DNA of 64,000 nt, from contig NZ_JALCZU010000009.1 of the NCBI RefSeq assembly GCF_023522835.1, positions 1 through 64,000 on the forward strand. The letters run 5' to 3'. Positions 54,364 to 63,396 of this stretch are shown piece by piece. The DNA comes from Oceanobacillus saliphilus. Lineage in GTDB: Bacteria > Bacillota > Bacilli > Bacillales > Amphibacillaceae. Below the pieces are notes generated by a model. That model worked only from the letters and a program-made list of their open reading frames with translations. It did not search any database and was not told the DNA's origin. The translations under genes were made by a program, and so were the position numbers. Each line of letters opens with the position of its first letter. Positions within the stretch are counted from its first letter, which is position 1.

Positions 54364-54888
54364 CTAATTAAACATTCTTTTAAAACGGTATTGTTCTACA
54401 AGTGATCCATCGTAAATGGAAACATAATCCATTACATACCTATTATTCATGTCATTATACTTTATTTCCCATAAAGGTTCGTTATTTTCTAATGCAGGGT
54501 TGATTTTTACGAATTCACAACCATTACACTGCGATTGCCAAAGACTTAGAATTTCTTCCTCTGATATGATCTCTGACCTGTCAATCGTTGTCAGCTCTTT
54601 TTCAGTGCCTTCGAGCGGATAAAAAATGAGCTTTTCTTCATTTTCGTCATTCTTACCGTATAGGATGTGATAAGATTCAGAGCCATTGTATTGATCCATC
54701 TTCCCTATCTCGGTAATGGCTGTCTGATTCAGGATTTGTCGTGAGGTTTCATCAAATCCTGCAGTTTTATTGTCGTATAGCTCATTGTATAAGTATACAG
54801 CATAAATACCACAACCTAAAATAATTACAAGTAACAGCACAGAACTCCACATTAACCAATTGGATTTTGTATTATGCATATCGTTCAT
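54364..54888 (-). CDS. ypmB: YpmB-like membrane-anchored protein
   Basis: A 174-residue protein with one N-terminal membrane helix (about 11-33) and an exported alpha-beta domain of the PepSY/YpmB kind (ending PLWEIKYNDMNNRYVMDY...SIYDGSLVEQYRFK). Function unknown. The start overlaps a short upstream frame by 17 nt. First of ypmB-aspB-asnS; an alternative start is the in-frame ATG four codons in. Confidence 0.85.
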   Translation of the reverse strand: MNDMHNTKSNWLMWSSVLLLVIILGCGIYAVYLYNELYDNKTAGFDETSRQILNQTAITEIGKMDQYNGSESYHILYGKNDENEEKLIFYPLEGTEKELTTIDRSEIISEEEILSLWQSQCNGCEFVKINPALENNEPLWEIKYNDMNNRYVMDYVSIYDGSLVEQYRFKRMFN

Positions 54889-54964
54889 CCAGTTTATTTA
54901 CTTTTTTCCAGCGGGATGAAAATTGGAAATGAATCAAGATGAGTTTTCCATTATACATATTCAT
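54872..54964 (-). CDS. Short coupled frame upstream of ypmB (candidate)
   Basis: A 30-residue frame (MNMYNGKLILIHFQF..., ending KKVNKLDERYA) with AAGGGGG just before it; two in-frame ATGs at 54964 and 54958. It ends inside ypmB, a typical layout for translational coupling. It is not similar to YpmA, which is expected here in B. subtilis. It may be a real small protein or a leader peptide. Confidence 0.4.
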   Translation of the reverse strand: MNMYNGKLILIHFQFSSRWKKVNKLDERYA

Positions 54965-55007
54965 CCGTCCCCCTTTAACTTTATTGCTTCATGTTTTATC
55001 AATTTTT

Positions 55008-55036
55008 ACTATACATACCTGATAACAGGAAGTAAA
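55008..55036 (-). promoter_or_regulatory. Promoter of ypmB-aspB-asnS
   Basis: On the minus strand TTTACT (55036-55031), 17-nt spacer, TATAGT (55013-55008), about 45 bp before the short frame. Confidence 0.55.
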
Positions 55037-55159
55037 CAATAAGTATACGTCAAATTGATGAACGAAGTATGATAAAGCATGTCAGTAAACAATATCAACT
55101 GCTTTCTCTAATCAGTTTGACAAAATATTCCCGACCCACACACATCATATCTGATTATA

Positions 55160-55194
55160 CTACTGATGCTGTTCTGTTGCATCAGTAGCTTTTT
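55160..55194. terminator. Hairpin downstream of dinG
   Basis: Perfect 10-bp arms CTACTGATGC and GCATCAGTAG with a 9-nt loop, 22 bp after the dinG stop. The T5 run lies on the plus-strand side, so the best-formed direction is against dinG. Confidence 0.55.
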
Positions 55195-55210
55195 ACTTGT
55201 TCTCGCTGAA

Positions 55211-58012
55211 TCAGAACCATTTTTCTGCTTTACTTAACAATGTTTTTGTAGAATCAAATGATGTAGGAACGTCGGGTATGGATTCGGTAAAATATTTCCC
55301 ATATCTTGATTTTACAATTCTGGCATCACAAACAAAAACAATTCCCCTGTCACTTGAGGAACGGATTAATCTACCGAAACCCTGTTTGAATTTAATGACA
55401 GCGTTTGGCAATGATAATTCCATAAATGCATTTTTGCCATTCTCCTTCATCAATTGGGATTTAGCTTCAAAAACAGGATGATTTGGAGGCTGGAACGGTA
55501 GTCTAACAATCATCAGACAAGAGAGATCATCCCCTGGTATATCCACACCTTCCCAAAAAGAACTAGTGCCAAGCAAAATAGCCTGATCGAATGTCTGGAA
55601 ATTCTTCTTTAGTCTCGATCTGCTTCCACTCGTTATTCCCTGCCCTATCAGTATAAATTCATTATCGTTGATTATTTCCTTTAATAAAGTATACGATTTT
55701 TTTAGCATATCATAGGAAGTAAACAACACGAGCATTCGTCCTTTTGTTATTTCTGCCAGAGAAATAATCGCCTCACAGGTTGCATAAATAAAATCGTCTG
55801 TATTCCCGTATTTTATATCTGGAAAATCATCAGGAATAAGCAGTTGAACCTGATCCTTGTATGAAAATGGGGAATCGATTTTTTTGGTTATGAGTCTCTC
55901 CGCTCTTAGCCCGAGTCTCTCTTGAATAAATACGAATGAATTTCTCATCGTAAGCGTTGCGCTAGTCATGATTACGCTTTTTTTGCTCTGGAAAAAATCA
56001 TTTGCCAGCAATCCGGATATATCTGAAGGTTCACTGTATAAATAAACGGCATTTTTTGTTCCTTTCGTATCAATTTCAATCCATTTTATTTGTGGCACAG
56101 TTGTTTCCGTAAAAAACATCTGTTCGAATCCATCGATAAAGTCCTGGAAAATACCTGTCATGGAAATTAAATCTTCTTTGTCATATTTATCAAGCATCTC
56201 ATGTTTGGTAAGATATTGCTCAACAAGTGCAAGAATATGAATCAGATCTCTAATATAGAATGTCAACCTGGAGACCATTTCTTTAATAATTGACCATGTA
56301 GTGTCATCTTCCTTATCAGCTTCGAATCGATATTGCAGTCTTCCTATATCACTCAAGGATTTACTGTTTTTATGCTGTGCTACAACATATTGATAGAGGG
56401 TCTGAAATAAATCGTCCATCTCATATTTCGCTTGATCCAGAATATCGTCCCATTTTTCGAGCGGAATATTTTCCTCGGTTAATGAATTGCTTTTCAGTAT
56501 CTTTCCAAACATTTTTGCGTCATTGGAATATCCAATCTGATTAAATAGAAACAGCATATTGATATAATCCATTTTTAGGCCATAGTGACGGGAGGCAGTC
56601 TCTTCAAAATGGTGTGCCTCATCAATAATCACTTTCTCATATCCTGGCAGGAATTGATACTCGTTAAACATGTCTGTACATAGTAAAGCATGATTTGTAA
56701 TAATAATATCAGCCTTTTGGGCTTTTCTTCGCGCTCTCTGATAAAAAGATTTAGAAAACCAAGGTGATTGAGGATCTACTTTACTCTCGGCATCCGTAGA
56801 TATCTTTTTATAAAAAAAATAACCGCTTGTAGGTAACTGTACTTCATCAATATCCCCAGTATCCGTTTCTGTAAGCCATACGAGCAGCATTGCTTTTGTT
56901 AATACCTTGTCATAATTATCTGAATGTGTGTGATTTAATTCGTGGGCAAACTTTTCTAAGCTTATGTAATGACTCTTTCCTTTTAATAATGATACGTTGA
57001 AAGGAATGTCAGTCAACTGTCTTACAGAGGGTATTTCCTCCTCTAGCAACTGGCTTTGTAGTTGAGTCGTATAAGTGCTTATAACGATCTTTTGCTGCTT
57101 TTTTGCTGCTTCGTATACTGCGGGAAGTAAATAAGCAAGTGATTTTCCTGTGCCTGTCTCAGCTTCAATCAAAGCATGCGTAGATGATTGAAAAGAGTCA
57201 TAGATGATTTCAGACATTTCCCTCTGTCCTGCCCGCTTCTCATAATTCGTAAATTGTTTTTGCATAGAGCCTTCATCTTCGTAAATGTCATCCAAATATT
57301 CACCAAAAGATGTTTCCACCTGATGTTCTTCTTTGGCTATGTCATTGCCCTTTTTGAAAGCTAATCCTTGGTAAGACGTGATCGTTTCCTGTTCAGTTGT
57401 GGAAAATGCCAATTCCTGCAACCTGACTGAGAAGAGCTCGCGCACATCTGATATAAACATTTTTTCAAGCTTCAATAAATGATCAATTGTCTCATATGGT
57501 AATGTTTCTATTTTTTCCTTCAGCTTTAAAAACAATTTAGCTGTTACATAGGCATCCGAAAGTGCACGGTGAGGATCTTCGTGATGAATATCCAAGTATT
57601 CGGCAAGCTGACCTAGCTTATAGCTTGGTGCTCTGGGAAACAAAATTCTCGCTAATTCCACCGTATCCAAAACAGGATTATTCAGCCTGTTTCGGCCATG
57701 TGCTGCAAGCTCTGCATTAAGAAAGCCAAAATCAAAGGATACATTATGAGCAATGAGGTAGCTGTCTTTAAATAGATCTATAATGTTGTCTGCTTTTTCA
57801 TAAAATAGTGGTGCATTTTCAACGTCCAAATCAGATATTCCGGTCAAATTCGATATAAATGGTGGAATTGATTTACTGGGATTAAATAATGTCGTATGGG
57901 TATCTGTGATGACACCATTTTCGATGACAACGATACCGATTTCAATTATTTTATCATTTCTTGACGGTGAATGTCCTGTTGTTTCAAGATCAACCACTAC
58001 AAATTTATCCAT
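55211..58012 (-). CDS. dinG: DinG-type exonuclease-helicase
   Basis: A 933-residue protein. Residues about 1-170: DEDDh 3'-5' exonuclease (VVDLETTGHS, HNVSFDFGFL, HRALSDAYVTA). Residues about 250-925: SF2 helicase with Walker A EAETGTGKSLAYLLP, DEAH in IDEAHHFEE, and SSFWEGVDIPGDDL. The four Fe-S cysteines of E. coli DinG are not evident, in line with B. subtilis DinG, which acts as exonuclease. ATG at 58012 follows AAGGTGG; a GTG at 58021 overlaps. panBCD, its B. subtilis neighbours, are missing. Confidence 0.94.
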   Translation of the reverse strand: MDKFVVVDLETTGHSPSRNDKIIEIGIVVIENGVITDTHTTLFNPSKSIPPFISNLTGISDLDVENAPLFYEKADNIIDLFKDSYLIAHNVSFDFGFLNAELAAHGRNRLNNPVLDTVELARILFPRAPSYKLGQLAEYLDIHHEDPHRALSDAYVTAKLFLKLKEKIETLPYETIDHLLKLEKMFISDVRELFSVRLQELAFSTTEQETITSYQGLAFKKGNDIAKEEHQVETSFGEYLDDIYEDEGSMQKQFTNYEKRAGQREMSEIIYDSFQSSTHALIEAETGTGKSLAYLLPAVYEAAKKQQKIVISTYTTQLQSQLLEEEIPSVRQLTDIPFNVSLLKGKSHYISLEKFAHELNHTHSDNYDKVLTKAMLLVWLTETDTGDIDEVQLPTSGYFFYKKISTDAESKVDPQSPWFSKSFYQRARRKAQKADIIITNHALLCTDMFNEYQFLPGYEKVIIDEAHHFEETASRHYGLKMDYINMLFLFNQIGYSNDAKMFGKILKSNSLTEENIPLEKWDDILDQAKYEMDDLFQTLYQYVVAQHKNSKSLSDIGRLQYRFEADKEDDTTWSIIKEMVSRLTFYIRDLIHILALVEQYLTKHEMLDKYDKEDLISMTGIFQDFIDGFEQMFFTETTVPQIKWIEIDTKGTKNAVYLYSEPSDISGLLANDFFQSKKSVIMTSATLTMRNSFVFIQERLGLRAERLITKKIDSPFSYKDQVQLLIPDDFPDIKYGNTDDFIYATCEAIISLAEITKGRMLVLFTSYDMLKKSYTLLKEIINDNEFILIGQGITSGSRSRLKKNFQTFDQAILLGTSSFWEGVDIPGDDLSCLMIVRLPFQPPNHPVFEAKSQLMKENGKNAFMELSLPNAVIKFKQGFGRLIRSSSDRGIVFVCDARIVKSRYGKYFTESIPDVPTSFDSTKTLLSKAEKWF

Positions 58013-58065
58013 CTTTTCCACCTTACTTTCTAATTCCTACTGTGTTCAGGATCCCCAATATATCT

Positions 58066-59043
58066 TTAAAACCAATTGATTTCAGCCGAATAAAGTGTTA
58101 CAGGTTTTCCGTCTCTAGACTCGGTCACAAGGGCGCCTTCCTCTGAAATCCCAAGGAATTTAGCCTCCCAATTATCATTAAATGTGTTTATTTTTATGTT
58201 TTCACCAATCTTAAAGCCATAGTGCTCCCACTTTCTTTTTACGGGCCCAAAACCTTCATCCATGTATCCATCATAGGCAGTCTCAAAGGTAGTCAGCAAT
58301 TGTTGGATGATCTTTTTGACGGACCATTCTTTCTTTGTTTCTATTCGTAATGACGTGGCTTTATGTTGTATATCTTCACTTAAATCGCTGATGGATTGAT
58401 TGACATTTAATCCGATTCCAATCAGTATATACTGAATCCTGTCCTGCTCTGCCTGCATTTCAGTTAGAATACCCGCTGTTTTTTTTCGGTTCAGCAGTAT
58501 ATCATTTGGCCATTTAATAAGTGGTTCAACATTTTCAAATGTATTTAATACATCTGCAAGGACGGTTGCGGTTAACAGTGTTAATTGGGTTGCATGATTC
58601 GGAGGGATTTCCGGTCTTAATATGATACTAAGCCATATCCCTTTATCCTTGGAAGAATGCCATGTCCGATTCATTCTTCCTTTCCCATTTGTTTGTTCAT
58701 CAGCAACGACAATGGTTCCATGTGGTGCATTCTCTCTGGCTGCCTGGTGGGCGATTGTTTGGGTGGACTCGACTGTTTGCTTATGTAGAACCGTTTTGGC
58801 GATCCATTTGGAATCAAGCCCCCACTTTATCGTATTACTGCTCAATTTTTCCGGGTTTTCCTTGATGCGATATCCTTTTCTTGGTTTCGCTTCAATTTCG
58901 TAGCCATCTTTTTCGAGATCCTTCATATGTTTCCACACAGCGTTTCTTGAAATGTTGAGTGATTCGGATAATGCTTGTCCGGATATGAAATTGTCTTCAT
59001 TTTCTGCAAGCAAGTTTATTAATCGATCTCGAGTGGATTCCAT
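58066..59043 (-). CDS. birA: Bifunctional biotin ligase/biotin repressor
   Basis: A 325-residue protein. N-terminal winged helix (about 1-65; FISGQALSESLNISRNAVWKHM), biotin ligase core with GKGRMNRTWHSSKDKGIW and WPNDILLN, and C-terminal SH3-like domain (about 270-325). Attaches biotin to acetyl-CoA carboxylase and represses biotin genes. ATG at 59043 follows AAAGGATTGG; overlaps the cca end by 25 bp, so cca-birA are coupled. Confidence 0.95.
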   Translation of the reverse strand: MESTRDRLINLLAENEDNFISGQALSESLNISRNAVWKHMKDLEKDGYEIEAKPRKGYRIKENPEKLSSNTIKWGLDSKWIAKTVLHKQTVESTQTIAHQAARENAPHGTIVVADEQTNGKGRMNRTWHSSKDKGIWLSIILRPEIPPNHATQLTLLTATVLADVLNTFENVEPLIKWPNDILLNRKKTAGILTEMQAEQDRIQYILIGIGLNVNQSISDLSEDIQHKATSLRIETKKEWSVKKIIQQLLTTFETAYDGYMDEGFGPVKRKWEHYGFKIGENIKINTFNDNWEAKFLGISEEGALVTESRDGKPVTLYSAEINWF

Positions 59044-60218
59044 TTTATCCAATCCTTTATCTCTGATTTAGTATTATTTAAATTACCGGATACAACTTCT
59101 TTTTCGATTCTTTTGATTAACTGGTGTAGCCAAGGCCCTTTTTGCCTAGCGGGAAATAATTCAATCAAGTCGTAACCATTAATCGCCAATTCACTTTTTT
59201 CCCTTATCTCCAGTTCGTTTTCAATTGCATTCATATGGTGTATGGTGATATCCGTTTGTTCCAGGATGTCCAATAAGCGGCAAAAGCCATCATAAAATTC
59301 AGAGCTTAACTGATATACCAGCCATGAATCGATGCCATTGGATTTATATTGGTCATATGCCTGCAATAATTGAATAGCTTCCAGTTTCGTTTTATTCGAA
59401 CATTTCCATTTTCTCACCCATTCACTTACCGTAATTTCCGGCTTCAGTATGTTAAACAGGGCAATACATTCGCCGAACGATTGTAAAGGTTTTATTGCAG
59501 ATGGAATTTGATTGATTAAATCAGGAAAATCACTGAAAACCGGTAGAAACTTTTCAATCCCTAGCTTTTTTAAATAACGGATACCATTTGCAACATATTC
59601 TCCTGCAAAAAGTTTTGTGAATTCATTTGTAATACGTTCAACTGCAAGGCTTTCAATTTCTTTACGGAGGTCTTTCATTTGTTTAAATGTGTCCGGGTGG
59701 ATATCAAATCCAAGCTGACTGGAGAAACGAAGTGCCCGAATTATCCGTAAAGGATCTTCCGTAAAGCGCTCATATCCATTTCCCACAGTCCGAATCATTT
59801 TTTTGTCAATATCATTCCTGCCACCAAACAAATCAATAACTTCCCCATGCAGATTCATAGCAAGTGCATTAATTGTAAAGTCCCGTCTCTCCAGATCCTT
59901 ATTAATATCATCAATAAATTCAACTGTATCGGGGTGACGTTTATCTGAATAGTTGCCATCCATGCGGAAGGTAGTAACTTCGTAAGATTCTTTTTCATAT
60001 CTTACGATGACCGTGCCGTGCTCGATGCCAACCGGGATCACTTTAGGGAAAATTTCTTGGATATATTCTGGCGGTGCAGATGTTGCAATGTCTATATCTC
60101 CAAGTGGGCGGTTCAGCAATAAATCGCGTACACATCCTCCCACAAAATATGCCTTGTGATTGTGCTTTTCAATATATTCGAGTACAGGTTTCGCCATTAA
60201 AAATGGTTTTGGTAACAT
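59019..60218 (-). CDS. cca: CCA-adding tRNA nucleotidyltransferase
   Basis: A 399-residue class II nucleotidyltransferase. Catalytic GGCVRDLL and GDIDIATSA, then TFRMDGNYSDKRHP, RRDFTINALAMN and EDPLRIIRALRFSSQLGF. Builds and repairs the tRNA 3' CCA end. Start chosen at ATG 60218 after GGTGATCAGC; ATG 60230 is in frame. Between bshA and birA as in B. subtilis. Confidence 0.95.
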   Translation of the reverse strand: MLPKPFLMAKPVLEYIEKHNHKAYFVGGCVRDLLLNRPLGDIDIATSAPPEYIQEIFPKVIPVGIEHGTVIVRYEKESYEVTTFRMDGNYSDKRHPDTVEFIDDINKDLERRDFTINALAMNLHGEVIDLFGGRNDIDKKMIRTVGNGYERFTEDPLRIIRALRFSSQLGFDIHPDTFKQMKDLRKEIESLAVERITNEFTKLFAGEYVANGIRYLKKLGIEKFLPVFSDFPDLINQIPSAIKPLQSFGECIALFNILKPEITVSEWVRKWKCSNKTKLEAIQLLQAYDQYKSNGIDSWLVYQLSSEFYDGFCRLLDILEQTDITIHHMNAIENELEIREKSELAINGYDLIELFPARQKGPWLHQLIKRIEKEVVSGNLNNTKSEIKDWIKWNPLEID

Positions 60219-60244
60219 GCTGATCACCATTTTCTTTCTGATTA

Positions 60245-61366
60245 CTATTTTAAAACTGTATCATAAAGCTCTAGATACTCGCTCACAATTTTAGAGGATT
60301 CAAAGCTTTTCTTGCTGTGGTTATAAGCATTTGCACGGAATTGATTCAATAGTCGTTCATCGCTCAATAATTGTATGGCGTATCTGGCTGTCGCCTCAAT
60401 ATCCCCCAGTTCAACAATATAACCAGTTTCCTGATGCCTAATAACTTCAGGTATTCCACCTACATTTGTTCCGATACAAGGAACACCGCATGCCATTGCC
60501 TCCAGTAGCACCAGACCAAAGCTTTCTTTCTCCGATAGTAATAATTTTAGATCCGCAATCGACAATAATTCACTAATATTGTTCTGCTTTCCCAAGAAAA
60601 GCACTTCATCCTGTATGCCCAACTGCTCAACAAGATGTACCATATGGGAGCATTCTGGACCATCTCCTATAAGGAGTAGTTTACTTTTAACTTGCTCTTT
60701 TATTTTGACAAATGAATGAATGATATCTTGAACACGTTTTACCTTACGAAAATTGGATATGTGTATAAGTACTTTTTCATCACGTTGAATTCCATATTGA
60801 TCCTTGAGTGAAGGAATATTCTTCTTTTGGTATTCCTCTTCATTGACAAAATTATAGATAACCGATATCTCTTTTTTTAAATCGAGCATTACTTTCGTCT
60901 GATTAACAAGACTGTTCGAAACAGCTGTCACCGCATCCGACTTCTCTATGCCGTGCTTGATTATTTTCTTAAACGTATGATCAATGCCGAGTACCGTAAT
61001 ATCCGTTCCATGGAGAGTAGTTACAATTTTCACATCATGTTCTGCGATATCCTTTGCCAAAATAGCGCAAATGGCATGTGGCATAGCATAATGGACGTGC
61101 AGAATATCTAGCTTCTCACGATCGATGACTTCAGCCATTTTTGCAGCAAGAGCGAGATCATATGGTGGAAATTGAAAAACCGGATAATGGTTCATTTCAA
61201 CCTCATGGTAGAAAATCTTCGGATGAACTTTATTAAGACGAAAAGGAACACTAGAGGTTATAAAGTGTATTTCGTTTCCCCGTTCAGCAAGGAGTTTACC
61301 CAATTCTGTAGCGATAACCCCCGACCCGCCAACAGTTGGATAGCATGTAATCCCTATTTTTTTCAC
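60245..61366 (-). CDS. bshA: N-acetyl-alpha-D-glucosaminyl L-malate synthase (bacillithiol)
   Basis: A 373-residue GT4 glycosyltransferase: [16 protein letters not shown] at the N-terminus, [12 protein letters not shown], and the GT-B C-terminal [18 protein letters not shown] with [10 protein letters not shown]. First step of bacillithiol synthesis, joining UDP-GlcNAc to malate. The ATG overlaps the mgsA stop by 4 bp (ATGA). The next pathway gene bshB1, normally between mgsA and bshA, is absent. Confidence 0.93.
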   Translation of the reverse strand: MKKIGITCYPTVGGSGVIATELGKLLAERGNEIHFITSSVPFRLNKVHPKIFYHEVEMNHYPVFQFPPYDLALAAKMAEVIDREKLDILHVHYAMPHAICAILAKDIAEHDVKIVTTLHGTDITVLGIDHTFKKIIKHGIEKSDAVTAVSNSLVNQTKVMLDLKKEISVIYNFVNEEEYQKKNIPSLKDQYGIQRDEKVLIHISNFRKVKRVQDIIHSFVKIKEQVKSKLLLIGDGPECSHMVHLVEQLGIQDEVLFLGKQNNISELLSIADLKLLLSEKESFGLVLLEAMACGVPCIGTNVGGIPEVIRHQETGYIVELGDIEATARYAIQLLSDERLLNQFRANAYNHSKKSFESSKIVSEYLELYDTVLK

Positions 61367-61785
61367 GCGTTTCCTTCTTTCTGCCGTTTTTCTTTAATGA
61401 TTTCTCTCCATTTTAAATCACCGCGCTCCAGGCCATGAATAAAAATCTCAGAAGCAGCAATATTTGTTGCAAGTGGTATATGATATACATCACATAAACG
61501 CATTAAAGCACTTACGTCAGGTTCATGGGGTTGTGCAGTCAGTGGATCACGGAAAAAGATAACCATATCCATCTCATTACTAGCGATCATTGCACCTATT
61601 TGCTGATCTCCACCAAGTGGTCCTGACATAAATCGATGAATGTTCAGTCCGGTTGCTTTTGAAATTAATTTTCCTGTTGTCCCAGTAGCATACAGGTGAT
61701 GTTCCTGAAGTATATGGGAATAGGCAATACTGAAATTGATCATGTCTTCTTTCTTTTTATCGTGTGCAATCAAAGCGATATTCAT
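61363..61785 (-). CDS. mgsA: Methylglyoxal synthase
   Basis: A 140-residue enzyme converting dihydroxyacetone phosphate to methylglyoxal. [37 protein letters not shown] and [15 protein letters not shown] mark the phosphate site and catalytic Asp. Overlaps bshA. Methylglyoxal detoxification uses bacillithiol, so the coupling is functionally sensible. Confidence 0.95.
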   Translation of the reverse strand: MNIALIAHDKKKEDMINFSIAYSHILQEHHLYATGTTGKLISKATGLNIHRFMSGPLGGDQQIGAMIASNEMDMVIFFRDPLTAQPHEPDVSALMRLCDVYHIPLATNIAASEIFIHGLERGDLKWREIIKEKRQKEGNA

Positions 61786-62054
61786 AGATACCTTCCTTTA
61801 TTATAAATCATCATAGAGTTTTAAAACTAGGCTGCTTTCTAAAAGGGTTGCGGGTAATCCAGCAACCAAAAAAATGTCGTTTTTGCCGCATCTGTAAACT
61901 ACGACGTAACTTGTTAATGGAGACAAATTACTTTGGCAACCGCAGTCCGTATCCACTTGCGGTTCGCGGTCGCCGAAGGCTGGTTATCTTATGTCACAGT
62001 TTATATGAACTGCGAAGATTATAAAGCAAAATAACTTATGAAAAAAGGCTTTAT
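61786..62054. other. Hairpin-rich intergenic stretch between dapB and mgsA
   Basis: Three successive hairpins: GGTTGC/GCAACC (61846-61867), GTCGT/ACGAC (about 61876-61905) and AACCGCA/TGCGGTT (61938-61964), more GC-rich than the surroundings. The first, with its TTTT tail on the minus strand, could end the dapB transcript. No coding frame. Confidence 0.45.
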
Positions 62055-62849
62055 TTATAAGATATTTTCAAGTCCATAGGCAAGTTCGTTCATATCCATC
62101 ACTTTCAAAACAGATAGTTTGATTCCCTCCATGAAGGAATCACGATTTAGAGAGTCGTGTTTAATGGATAATGTTTGACCAGAGCTCCCAAAAATTACCT
62201 CCTGATGTGCGACAAGTCCAGGAAGACGTACACTATGAATACGCATGCCATCCATTTCTCCGCCACGTGAGCCTTTGATCGTTTCTTTTTCATCCTGGTG
62301 ACCCTGTTTTTTGAATTCTCTAGTTTCCATAATCATTTCTGCAGTTTTTTTGGCTGTGCCTGATGGGGCATCTAATTTTTTGTCATGATGCTTTTCAATT
62401 ATTTCAACATCAGAAAAGTACTTTCCAGCCATTTGTGAAAATTTCATCATCAAGACAGCGCCAATTGCGAAATTGGGGGCTATGATACATCCTGTATGAT
62501 TGGTTTTCGCTAATTCGGTAAGTTCAATAATTTGTTCATCTGTAAAACCTGTTGTTCCTACAACTGGTCTGATTTTGTTTTCCAGTGCTTTTTTGGTATG
62601 GTAGTATCCAACCTCGGGAACAGTAAGGTCAATGAAAATGTCTGCTTTCACTTGCTGAAAGCATTTTTCAATATCCTGAAAAACAGGCACATCTATATCA
62701 GGCATTCCATCAATGTCTTTTAAATGTTGACCATCGAATTTTCTGTCAATACATGCTACTAATTTAAAGTCAGCTTCCTTTAAGACCATTTGTACAGCTT
62801 CGGATCCCATTCTTCCACGGGGTCCTGCTAAAATAATATTTATTGCCAT
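62055..62849 (-). CDS. dapB: 4-hydroxy-tetrahydrodipicolinate reductase
   Basis: A 264-residue enzyme for the step after DapA. Nucleotide motif IILAGPRGRMGSEAVQ, GTTGFTDEQI, NFAIGAVLMMKF and the catalytic EIIEKHHDKKLDAPSGTA. ATG at 62849 follows AAAGGAG; the frame extends upstream to 62936 into ypjD. Downstream of ypjD by 46 bp, probably co-transcribed. Confidence 0.95.
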   Translation of the reverse strand: MAINIILAGPRGRMGSEAVQMVLKEADFKLVACIDRKFDGQHLKDIDGMPDIDVPVFQDIEKCFQQVKADIFIDLTVPEVGYYHTKKALENKIRPVVGTTGFTDEQIIELTELAKTNHTGCIIAPNFAIGAVLMMKFSQMAGKYFSDVEIIEKHHDKKLDAPSGTAKKTAEMIMETREFKKQGHQDEKETIKGSRGGEMDGMRIHSVRLPGLVAHQEVIFGSSGQTLSIKHDSLNRDSFMEGIKLSVLKVMDMNELAYGLENIL

Positions 62850-62895
62850 ATTCTCTATCTCCTTTAATGGGGTGGACCCAAACTCTTTCCATTTC

Positions 62896-63228
62896 TTAGT
62901 ATTTACGGGTCCAGCGATCCTTGTCCCTTGTCTCAATTTTACTCATTGCCATATCAAATGATTCTGAGAGGTCAATTTCAAGTGAATTGGCAAAACAAGC
63001 GATAACAAAAATAATATCTCCCAATTCCTCTTCTATTGTATTTTCCTTCTCAGATGCTTTTTTAGGTTTCTCGCCATAATAGTGATTTACTTCTCTGGCC
63101 AATTCTCCAGTCTCTTCTGTCAGTCTTGCCATCATAGCTAAAGGAGAAAAGTAACCTTCTTTATACTGGGAAATATAATTGTCCACTCTTTTTTGAATTG
63201 CTTTTGTATCATAGACTTGCGCTCCGAT
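62896..63228 (-). CDS. ypjD: MazG-like nucleotide pyrophosphohydrolase YpjD, apparent ATC start
   Basis: A MazG-fold protein: YKEGYFSPLAMMARLTEETG, EEELGDIIFVIACFANS and DKDRWTRKY match YpjD. From ATC 63228 it is 110 residues, close to the 111 of B. subtilis YpjD. No ATG, GTG or TTG lies between an upstream stop and GTG 63186; starting at that GTG would delete the IQKRV helix and has no ribosome binding site, while AGAGGGG stands 7 nt before the ATC (and an ATT lies six bases earlier). Removes aberrant nucleotides. Confidence 0.75.
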   Translation of the reverse strand: MGAQVYDTKAIQKRVDNYISQYKEGYFSPLAMMARLTEETGELAREVNHYYGEKPKKASEKENTIEEELGDIIFVIACFANSLEIDLSESFDMAMSKIETRDKDRWTRKY

Positions 63229-63314
63229 GGTAATACCCCTCTTCTATGCTTTTCTATTATCATGTTAGCGAAAAGGCGCTAGTTTGACAAATTTTTAATA
63301 CAGAAATATTTAAA

Positions 63315-63343
63315 TTGTTCTTATAAAATTATTTGACTATAAT
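63315..63343 (+). promoter_or_regulatory. Promoter of ypjC
   Basis: TTGTTC (63315-63320), 17-nt spacer, perfect TATAAT (63338-63343), 53 bp before the ATG. Confidence 0.7.
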
Positions 63344-63396
63344 TAAGAAAGACTTGAGGTAATCAGGATATAGATCATTATCAGGAGGAATTCTAC

